Shown: piece by piece, positions 1 through 5,429 of the stretch
Layout of the letters: every line of letters starts with the position of its first letter
Numbering within the stretch: the first letter of the stretch is position 1
DNA from: Poriferisodalis multihospitum
Lineage (GTDB): Bacteria > Actinomycetota > Acidimicrobiia > Acidimicrobiales > Poriferisodalaceae
Reading direction: 5' to 3'
DNA: 6,201 bases
NCBI GenBank assembly: GCA_028278755.1
Contig: JAPYOI010000111.1
Location: forward strand, 1 to 6,201
The notes under the pieces: generated by a model
Database searches by the model: none
Told to the model about the DNA's origin: nothing
Seen by the model: only the letters and a program-made list of their open reading frames with translations
Translations under genes and position numbers: made by a program

Positions 1-42
1 GGCCAGAACGCCCCGGGCATCGGAATTCGTATCCCCACTCAT
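1..42 (-). CDS. Possible 5' end of a further minus-strand gene, cut by the left edge
   Basis: An ATG read on the minus strand at 42-40 opens a frame of 14 codons that stays open to the window edge (MSGDTNSDARGVLA). It lies 84 bp downstream of the last membrane gene on the same strand. Its acidic, small-residue start resembles the N-termini of the membrane genes at 3234 and 1068. No Shine-Dalgarno sequence is visible. Six nt upstream of the ATG is TGAAAT, a poorer match to the box found before the other three genes. Fourteen codons are far too few to identify a product, so this is a candidate start only. Confidence 0.22.
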   Translation of the reverse strand, partial: MSGDTNSDARGVLA

Positions 43-126
43 GCGCACATTTCAGCACGCGCACTTGCGCCCATTTGCCGTGGAGGCATCGATTGGCGGC
101 GATGCGATGTGGGCGGCCGTGAAACT
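43..126. other. Intergenic spacer after the last membrane gene
   Basis: This 84-bp gap follows the stop codon of the minus-strand membrane gene. It contains only short self-complementary stretches, such as GCGCACTTGCGC near 61 and CATCG/CGATG near 87-104. Neither is followed by a T-run on the minus strand, so no intrinsic terminator is called. Confidence 0.5.
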
Positions 127-1068
127 TCAGCCTTGGCCGCTGCGGGCCGAGTCGTCGCCCGACCCCATGCCGCTCGCAAGATCCTCGTACATGATCACGT
201 GGGTGACGGTGACGATGCCAACGGTTGCGGGCCAGACCAGCACAGTCACGATCGCCAGCGAATACGCGAAGGACAGCGGGCTGACGACTGCTACAAGGAA
301 GACGATCCCCGCGAAGACCATGCGCACGACGTCGAACAGCATCACGCGGCCCCATGTCGCCAGCTTGTTGCGTCCGAGTAGCCGGTTCCACCGGCGCAAC
401 GACGGCAATCCAGGCTCCACGTACACCATGACCCAGAAGATGGCCAGCAGGGGGAGAACGACAATGGAGACAAGGAACGTAAGGAGATCCCACACGGCAC
501 CGAGCGGGTCCGCGACTGCAGCGAGTCCGATCCCGATGAGGAATACGGCCGCCTGAACGACCGTGAGCACAACATTGACGAGCAGCAGTGCCGGCAACCG
601 GCCGAGCGCGATGCTCACGGCGGTGCTGGCACCGGCGTCGATACCAGCCAGTTCTTGGCGCGCAATCTGAGCGCTTGCGGCAGACTGGAGGATGCTGACG
701 AAACTTGCTACGAGCGCAACAAGCAGGAGACCCGCCGCCTGCGGCGTGAAGGTGAATTCGAAGGACGCCAACCATGCGTCGATCTCGGCTGTTGTCTCGA
801 TTTCGCCGCTGAACAGGGCGTCGAGCTTGGCCCAGAATTGGCCGTCGAACAGTTCGTTCACGCCCACGTACGCGCTGACGAACGCCACGAGCCACGAGGC
901 CGCACCGAGCGTCGCGGCTACGGCAAGGTCACGCCAACGCCGGCCGACCACCCGGAACGTTCCAGCCCACAGGGCACCCATGCCGCGATGCGCATCTTGC
1001 GGGCGCCCACCATGTCCCGATCCAGAGGGCGCGGGTGCCGGACGCGGCCGCATGTCGTCGTCAGCCAC
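127..1068 (-). CDS. Six-helix membrane protein, third of a tandem paralogous trio
   Basis: This 313-residue integral membrane protein has unknown function. It begins with a short proline-rich tail (RPRPAPAP, residues 7-14). Predicted helices by eye are at about 48-70, 111-136, 158-184, 192-216, 242-262 and 268-293. Basic stretches before helix 1 (GRRWR, 42-46) and between helices 4 and 5 place both termini in the cytoplasm. The loop after helix 1 carries N-x-LFDGQFWAK (71-81). The helix 4/5 loop carries YVEP..PS.RRW..L and ends in TWGRVML (238-244). The last helix ends in MYEDLA (293-298). The same landmarks occur in the gene at 2134-3234. The overall pattern recalls the glycerophosphodiester phosphodiesterase membrane-domain/YciC-like superfamily, but no catalytic domain is present and that assignment is tentative. 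The GTG start at 1068 is preferred over ATG at 1053 because it preserves the acidic-then-RPRPAP order of the paralogue and sits 6 nt from a -10 box. It starts 9 bp after the stop of the preceding gene. Confidence 0.85.
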   Translation of the reverse strand: MADDDMRPRPAPAPSGSGHGGRPQDAHRGMGALWAGTFRVVGRRWRDLAVAATLGAASWLVAFVSAYVGVNELFDGQFWAKLDALFSGEIETTAEIDAWLASFEFTFTPQAAGLLLVALVASFVSILQSAASAQIARQELAGIDAGASTAVSIALGRLPALLLVNVVLTVVQAAVFLIGIGLAAVADPLGAVWDLLTFLVSIVVLPLLAIFWVMVYVEPGLPSLRRWNRLLGRNKLATWGRVMLFDVVRMVFAGIVFLVAVVSPLSFAYSLAIVTVLVWPATVGIVTVTHVIMYEDLASGMGSGDDSARSGQG

Positions 1069-1074
1069 GGCGAG

Positions 1075-1080
1075 ATGCTA
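1075..1080 (-). promoter_or_regulatory. Candidate leaderless -10 box (TAGCAT) for the 1068 gene
   Basis: Read on the minus strand, TAGCAT is followed by six bases (CTCGCC) and then the GTG start, so transcription would begin at or next to the start codon. It fits TANNNT. The first three bases are also the TAG stop codon of the preceding gene. No convincing -35 element is seen, which is common for actinobacterial promoters. No Shine-Dalgarno sequence is present. Confidence 0.5.
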
Positions 1081-2067
1081 GGTCCGAGTCGGCACCTGGA
1101 GGATGTCCCCGGTCCCACGCTCGCCAACTGAGGCTTTTCCGTCTCTGGCGATACCCGCAAGATCCGCGTAGATATGCGTGTATGCAGTTGTCAAGATTGC
1201 CCCGGGCACCACGAGATAGATGACAGAGAGCGAAATGGAGCCGACGCTCCGCGGTTCGGGCGCAACGATCTGCCACATGGCTAGGAAGGCGACATAAACC
1301 AACTGCCAGAGCAAAACGCGCCCCCAAATGGCACCGGCCCGGCCACGACAGAGTTTCCGTGCCCAGCGGAACTTCGGTCGTCGCTCTTCGAGCTTGAGAG
1401 CACTGAAGTAGATATTGATCTGCGGTGCCGTGTACGCAAGGACACCTGCGATCAAGTAGGTCCAAGGCTGCAGCAGCCAGATGTCGCGTTCGGACAAGTA
1501 CAACCCCAAGAAGACGAGCGGCGCGCCGAATACCGCTGCGACGAGCAGTCCGTACACCACGTTGGCCGTCACCACTCGCGGGAGGCGCCGCAGCGCCCAA
1601 GCGCAGGCCGCTCCGGACTGCATCGATCGGCTTTGGGCTTGTTGCCTGACGAGGAAGGCAACGGCAATGGTCTGGAAGTAAATCCCAAGCGCAGTCACCC
1701 ACCCGCTGACCATGGAAATGAGCGCGAAACCGGCAATCGACCTGCGACTCGCGTCCGCGGGCGCTACGAGCTGCTCGTATGCCGCCCAACTCACGAGGCC
1801 GGCGAAGACCACCAGAGCGGCGGCTGGTACCGCCACCAACAGCATTGTTGACCACTGGCGCATGGTGAAGCGGAACGTGTCGCCGATGAGAGCCCGAATG
1901 GGCCGAAGCGTTCCGGGTTCGGGTTCGGAGGGTCTGGTCCAGAAGAACGGCTCAGGCGGGTCCTTCGGCGGTTCTTCGGGTGCTTCGACCGCATCGAGAG
2001 GTTCTGCCCGGGGAATCTGACGGACGATCAGCGGCGTTTCCTGCTGCGGCGGGCGGCCGACGGGCAC
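1078..2067 (-). CDS. Six-helix membrane protein, divergent middle member of the trio
   Basis: This 329-residue integral membrane protein has unknown function. The first 70 residues are hydrophilic, rich in proline and glutamate (for example EAPEEPPKDPPEPFF, 28-42), and probably disordered in the cytoplasm. Helices are estimated at about 73-95, 112-139, 165-190, 203-224, 250-268 and 278-300. It shares with its neighbours a basic loop ending in AIWGRVLL (246-253), the R-R-L-P motif before helix 3 (160-163) and the closing IYADLAG (299-305). It lacks their YVEP..PS motif, having LKLEERRPKFRW at 224-235. It also lacks the long loop with GQF.AK after helix 1, where only about 15 polar residues remain. 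It is therefore a more distant paralogue. The start is GTG at 2067, because an in-frame TAG lies four codons upstream and no good later start precedes helix 1. Its stop abuts the next gene (9 bp), so read-through transcription into that gene is likely. Confidence 0.85.
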   Translation of the reverse strand: MPVGRPPQQETPLIVRQIPRAEPLDAVEAPEEPPKDPPEPFFWTRPSEPEPGTLRPIRALIGDTFRFTMRQWSTMLLVAVPAAALVVFAGLVSWAAYEQLVAPADASRRSIAGFALISMVSGWVTALGIYFQTIAVAFLVRQQAQSRSMQSGAACAWALRRLPRVVTANVVYGLLVAAVFGAPLVFLGLYLSERDIWLLQPWTYLIAGVLAYTAPQINIYFSALKLEERRPKFRWARKLCRGRAGAIWGRVLLWQLVYVAFLAMWQIVAPEPRSVGSISLSVIYLVVPGAILTTAYTHIYADLAGIARDGKASVGERGTGDILQVPTRT

Positions 2068-2073
2068 GCAGCG

Positions 2074-2079
2074 AAGCTA
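2074..2079 (-). promoter_or_regulatory. Candidate leaderless -10 box (TAGCTT) for the 2067 gene
   Basis: On the minus strand TAGCTT is followed by CGCTGC and then GTG, the same 6-nt spacing as before the other two membrane genes. It lies inside the 66-bp gap (2068-2133) after the stop of the first membrane gene. The 17-18 nt upstream position holds CGTCCG, not a recognisable -35. No Shine-Dalgarno sequence is visible. Confidence 0.45.
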
Positions 2080-2133
2080 GCGAACCTCTCGAACAACGGA
2101 CGGTTTCGGCCGAATCAAACGGACCCAGCGATG

Positions 2134-3234
2134 TCAGCCCAGTGGCTCGACCTCGACCTGCGGGTCTGCGGACTGCTCGCCCGCAATGAGATCGACGTAG
2201 ATCAGCAGGTGGAACACCGCACCCAGGACGAAGATGAGCGGGAAGACGGCGGCGTTGATGAAGAGGTCGCCGTACAAGGCGGGCAGCGGCAGCGCACCCA
2301 ATCCAGCGGTGAGCCCGAAACCGACGAGGTTCGCTGCGAAACCCAGCAGCATGACCCGCCCCCAGATGGCCGCTTTCCTGCCACGAATGAGTCGCCACCA
2401 GCGCCGTGGCGAAGGTATGCGAGGCTCGACATAGGCCATCACGAAGTAGACGACCAGCAGCGGGAAGAACACGACGAATGCCACGAGATACGCCAGCAGC
2501 CAGAGGACACCGAGCACAGGTGCGGCCCACAACAGAAGCACGCTGAGACCGCACCCCACCAGGGCCATGACCAAGCCGAGGAGTACTGACAAGCCGAAGA
2601 TCTTGGGCATGCGCCGTATGGCCGCCATGAGTGTTTCCCCGAAGTTGATGGGTCGTCCTCGGACGTCATCGAAAGCCATCCGCGTTACGGCGATTTCTTG
2701 CACCAGAAAGCCGAGGCAGCACGCGAATCCGAAGGCAATCAGCAGGACGATGGCCGTGGTCGTCGGCGTCACATCGAATGACTCGAGCCACGCTTCGTAG
2801 TCGACCACCGTGCCGCCCGTCGGGTCCGTCAGCTCGGAGATCTTGGCGAAGAACTGTCCATTGAACAGCGCGTTCAACCCCAAGAACAGCATCACGAATG
2901 CCACGAGGTATCCCGCGACACCGATCAGGACGAATTCCCCGAAGGGTCGCCAGCGCCGGCCGATGAGCGACAACGAGTCCCGAATGAGGTCGGGAATCCG
3001 CCGCAGCTCGCCCGGCGCCTGTCGGGGGACGTACCTCCATGGCCGTTCGGGGTTTGACCCGGGAGGCGGCGCAGGCCGTGGTTTCCCGGGAGGCAGTGGT
3101 GACCACAGTCCGGCCTCGTCATCGTCTCGGGACGAAGCATCGTTCGTACCGCGCTCGGACGGAGGCGGTGCGGGTCGGGGCCGCTTGTCACCCGGTACCG
3201 GTCTGATGCCGGCTGCGTCCTGATCGTCGGTCAC
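2134..3234 (-). CDS. Six-helix membrane protein with proline-rich N-terminus, first of the trio
   Basis: This 366-residue integral membrane protein has unknown function and is first in transcription order. Residues 1-75 are hydrophilic and contain two near-identical proline blocks, RPRPAPPP (18-25) and KPRPAPPP (51-58), probably a disordered cytoplasmic tail. Helices are at about 100-122, 159-183, 211-236, 240-266, 291-313 and 325-347. The positive-inside rule (GRRWR before helix 1, RRWWRLIRGRK between helices 4 and 5) puts both ends in the cytoplasm. The outer loop after helix 1 carries LNALFNGQFFAK (120-131) and DYEAWLESF (145-153). The inner loop carries YVEPRIPSPRRW (268-279) and then IWGRVML (290-296). 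The chain closes with IYVDLIAG (345-352). These match the gene at 127-1068, pointing to local duplication. The general plan resembles glycerophosphodiester phosphodiesterase membrane-domain or YciC-like proteins, a tentative comparison. The GTG at 3234 is the start because an in-frame TAG lies four codons upstream. Confidence 0.85.
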   Translation of the reverse strand: MTDDQDAAGIRPVPGDKRPRPAPPPSERGTNDASSRDDDEAGLWSPLPPGKPRPAPPPGSNPERPWRYVPRQAPGELRRIPDLIRDSLSLIGRRWRPFGEFVLIGVAGYLVAFVMLFLGLNALFNGQFFAKISELTDPTGGTVVDYEAWLESFDVTPTTTAIVLLIAFGFACCLGFLVQEIAVTRMAFDDVRGRPINFGETLMAAIRRMPKIFGLSVLLGLVMALVGCGLSVLLLWAAPVLGVLWLLAYLVAFVVFFPLLVVYFVMAYVEPRIPSPRRWWRLIRGRKAAIWGRVMLLGFAANLVGFGLTAGLGALPLPALYGDLFINAAVFPLIFVLGAVFHLLIYVDLIAGEQSADPQVEVEPLG

Positions 3235-3240
3235 GGTCTG

Positions 3241-3246
3241 ATGCTA
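3241..3246 (-). promoter_or_regulatory. Candidate leaderless -10 box (TAGCAT) for the 3234 gene
   Basis: On the minus strand the order is TAGCAT, CAGACC, GTG: six bases between box and start codon. The box is identical to that before the 1068 gene. A GGAAG lies 12 nt from the GTG, too far to be a normal ribosome-binding site, which favours leaderless initiation. The -35 position is weak (GAACTC or CGAACT) and overlaps a CGAGTT tandem repeat on the other strand. Confidence 0.5.
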
Positions 3247-3344
3247 CTTCCGCAGTATCGAGCGAGTTCGAGTTGCATATCGGCGTAACGTCACAAGCGC
3301 CCAACTCGCCGCCACGATGGGGCTGCTCGCGTGAGTGGCCGGCA

Positions 3345-3350
3345 GAGGAG
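3345..3350 (+). promoter_or_regulatory. Shine-Dalgarno sequence (GAGGAG) of the tandem deacetylase gene
   Basis: GAGGAG ends six bases before the ATG at 3357. It decides the start: the frame could extend upstream to a TTG at 3273, but those 28 extra codons have no ribosome-binding site and no domain similarity. It also shows that this gene uses a leadered mRNA, unlike the divergent membrane genes. Confidence 0.75.
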
Positions 3351-3356
3351 CCACCT

Positions 3357-5360
3357 ATGAACGACACGGCGCCTGGCCTGATTGCACCGCTGCCGGGCAG
3401 CTTGCCGCCGCACCGAGTCCGGTATTTGCCGATCACTGATCGGCCGCGGATCCGCTGGCCCAACGACGCACGGGTGGCGTTGTGGATTGCCCCGAATGTG
3501 GAGCACTACGAGTTCCTGCCGCCGCGTGATCCCCAGCGCAACACCTGGACGCGCTCGCCGCATCCCGATGTGCAGGGCTATGGCTACCGCGACTACGGCA
3601 ACCGGGTGGGCTTCTGGCGCATGGCAGAAGTGCTCGATCGCTTCGGCGTCGTTGCCACGGCCTCCACCAATCTCGCCGTGTTCGACCACTACCCCGAAGT
3701 GGGCGCTGCGATGGTCGAGCGCGGCTGGGAGATCATGTCCCACGGCATCTACAACACCCGCTACATCTCCTCGATCGACGAGACCGCCGAGCGGGCGTTC
3801 TACATCGAGTGCGTCGAAGCGCTGCGCAGCCATACCGGACAACAGCTGCGCGGCATGCTCGGCCCCGCCGTGTCCAACACCGCGGCGACGCCCGACCTCA
3901 TGGCCGAAGCCGGGTTGATCTACCACGCCGACTGGTTCCACGACGATCAGCCCGTGCCGCTGGCAACCCGCAACGGGCAGCGGCTGGTGTCGGTGCCCTA
4001 CTCGATGGAGCTGAACGATGTGCCGGTGTTCACCCAGCACTTCGACACCAGCGAATTCGTGGCGATGGCCAAGGCGCAGCTCGACGTGTTACGACGCGAA
4101 GCCGACGACGACGCCGGCGGCCGGGTGATGTGCGTGGCGCTGCACCCCTATCTGATGGGCATGCCGCACCGGGTCGACGGGCTGGCGGCGATGCTCGACT
4201 ACCTGATGAGTCACGACGACGTGTGGCAGACCACAGCCAGCCAGATCGCCCAGCACTTCCTCGATCATCACTACGACAACTTCGTCGCTCACGAACCTGA
4301 GTCGCCGAACGCTCGACCCAAGGTTGCGTCGACTGGCATTGCAAGCCCGGCCGGCCATGCACAGGGGAGCGCCGTTGCCGGTGGCCCAGCCCAGGCCTAC
4401 GAGTTCGGCCCGGCCCAGCACCAGCACGGCATGGACCACCCCTACTACGACTGGTCGCCGCTGCCGAGCCGACCCCGATTCGAGTGGCCCGACCGCAGCC
4501 CGCTGGCCGTCGGCGCGGTCGTCGTGCTCGAGCACGTCGAGTGGGAGCCGCCCCCCGACGCCTACTCGCTGCGCCGCCGAAGCGGCGGTTTGGCACGCCT
4601 GCCCGCACCCGACTACCCCCAGCTCACGATCCGCGAGTACGGCCACCGGGTCGGCATCTTCCGCCTGCTCGACCTGCTGGATCGCCACGGCATCGCCGCC
4701 ACCGTCGCCGTGGATGCGCTCACCGCCGAGCACTACGGATGGCTGGCCGCGCACCTGGTCGAGCGGGAATGCGAGATCGCCGGACGAGGCATTGCAGCGA
4801 CCCGGCTCATCACTTCCAAGAACTCCGAGGCTGATGAGCGCGCCGCCATCGCACGGAGCCTCGACGCGATCGAGTCGGCCACCGGCATCCGCCCGACCAC
4901 ATGGTTCTCCGCCGAGGGGGTCGAGTCGTTCCGTACCCCGGCACTGCTGGCAGAGGCCGGTATCGACACGGTGCTGGATTGGCCCAACGACGAGCAGCCG
5001 GTTCTCATGGCAACTGAGGGCGTGTTGGCCGGGGTGGGCAGGTCCGATGCCACGCCGCCGATGGTGTCGCTGCCGTTGTTCCTCGAAGCCGACGACGAGT
5101 TCGCGCTGTGGCACCGGCGGGTGCCGCTGGATGGCTGGCGCGAGATCGTCACCGGCGCCGCCGCTCGCATGCACCGCGACGGCGCCGAGCATCCCGCCGG
5201 AAGCCGCCTGCTCATGCTGACTCTGCGACCGTGGCTTGCGGGCCAGCCGTTCCGCGTGCCGACGCTTGACACAGCACTCGGCCGGGTGATGGCGCTCGGC
5301 AACATCCACACCGCCACCGCGAGCGAATTGGCTGTCCACGCGCGCTCGATGCTGCGCTGA
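3357..5360 (+). CDS. Tandem polysaccharide-deacetylase-like (NodB/PuuE-type) protein with degenerate second domain
   Basis: This 667-residue protein is predicted to be cytoplasmic (no signal peptide). It is built of two copies of a NodB-type hydrolase domain, about residues 22-305 and 361-667, joined by a Gly/Ala/His-rich linker. The copies align throughout: RPRIRWP (29-35) with RPRFEWP (372-378), YGNRVGFWR (80-88) with YGHRVGIFR, and VERGWEIMSHGI with VERECEIAGRGI. In copy 1 the first active-site motif is NVEHYE (47-52), the second is SHGIYN with H129 and N133, D192 lies in YHADWFHDD, and H263 is in LHPYLMG. This fits the allantoinase PuuE-like branch of carbohydrate esterase family 4 and not canonical chitin or peptidoglycan deacetylases, which have TFDDGP and HxxxH. 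In copy 2 the equivalents are HVEWE (393-397), R477, A481 and R624, so it is probably not catalytic. The substrate is unknown; hydrolysis of a C-N bond in a small amide or cyclic ureide is the family-based guess. It converges on a flavin monooxygenase gene 69 bp away. Confidence 0.9.
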   Translation: MNDTAPGLIAPLPGSLPPHRVRYLPITDRPRIRWPNDARVALWIAPNVEHYEFLPPRDPQRNTWTRSPHPDVQGYGYRDYGNRVGFWRMAEVLDRFGVVATASTNLAVFDHYPEVGAAMVERGWEIMSHGIYNTRYISSIDETAERAFYIECVEALRSHTGQQLRGMLGPAVSNTAATPDLMAEAGLIYHADWFHDDQPVPLATRNGQRLVSVPYSMELNDVPVFTQHFDTSEFVAMAKAQLDVLRREADDDAGGRVMCVALHPYLMGMPHRVDGLAAMLDYLMSHDDVWQTTASQIAQHFLDHHYDNFVAHEPESPNARPKVASTGIASPAGHAQGSAVAGGPAQAYEFGPAQHQHGMDHPYYDWSPLPSRPRFEWPDRSPLAVGAVVVLEHVEWEPPPDAYSLRRRSGGLARLPAPDYPQLTIREYGHRVGIFRLLDLLDRHGIAATVAVDALTAEHYGWLAAHLVERECEIAGRGIAATRLITSKNSEADERAAIARSLDAIESATGIRPTTWFSAEGVESFRTPALLAEAGIDTVLDWPNDEQPVLMATEGVLAGVGRSDATPPMVSLPLFLEADDEFALWHRRVPLDGWREIVTGAAARMHRDGAEHPAGSRLLMLTLRPWLAGQPFRVPTLDTALGRVMALGNIHTATASELAVHARSMLR

Positions 5361-5429
5361 GCCAGTCGGTCACCGCGGCTCGCCTGACACTGCCCCTGGA
5401 AGTCTTGACGCTGCAGTGCAGGCGGCCAG
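5361..5429. other. Convergent intergenic gap
   Basis: This 69-bp gap lies between the stop codons of two convergent genes. A bidirectional terminator would be expected here. The only foldable elements are a GGCC/GGCC stem near 5424-5436, which runs into the end of the monooxygenase gene, and a weak GTCA/TGAC pairing near 5369-5388. Neither has a T-run, so no terminator is called. Confidence 0.45.

Larger units (their letters stand above)
3235..3356. promoter_or_regulatory. Divergent intergenic region between the membrane trio and the deacetylase gene
   Basis: This 122-bp region separates two divergently transcribed genes and must hold both promoters. The minus-strand box is listed separately. 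For the plus strand the best TANNNT match is TAACGT at 3286-3291, without a good -35, leaving an untranslated leader of roughly 60 nt. A perfect tandem hexamer repeat, CGAGTT twice, lies at 3263-3274. No operator can be assigned. Confidence 0.35.

Noticed and set aside
59..110. Short inverted repeats after the third membrane gene as a terminator
   Set aside because: Stems of only 4-5 bp with no following T-run. Expected by chance at this base composition.
41..556. A 171-codon plus-strand frame over the third membrane gene
   Set aside because: Thr/Ser/Arg-rich translation typical of the opposite strand of a hydrophobic protein gene. No motif or ribosome-binding site.
1061..1855. A 264-codon minus-strand frame overlapping the middle membrane gene
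   Set aside because: Arginine-rich translation without the helices and shared motifs found in the 1078-2067 frame. It is an out-of-frame shadow.
3273..3356. Upstream extension of the deacetylase gene to a TTG at 3273
   Set aside because: The ATG at 3357 has GAGGAG at ideal distance, and the 28 extra residues look like translated promoter DNA with no domain match.
3291..4040. A 249-codon antisense open frame over the first deacetylase domain
   Set aside because: Histidine- and valine-rich translation without recognisable domains, fully overlapping a well-supported gene. No ribosome-binding site seen.
4089..5339. A 416-codon open frame antisense to the second deacetylase domain
   Set aside because: It is a reverse-frame shadow in GC-rich DNA: its translation is low in hydrophobic patterning, shows no family motif and lies entirely inside a gene with strong internal homology.
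3357..5360. Naming the deacetylase-like gene puuE (allantoinase)
   Set aside because: Motifs fit the PuuE-like branch only loosely, the protein is a fused double-domain form, and no other purine-degradation gene is in the window.
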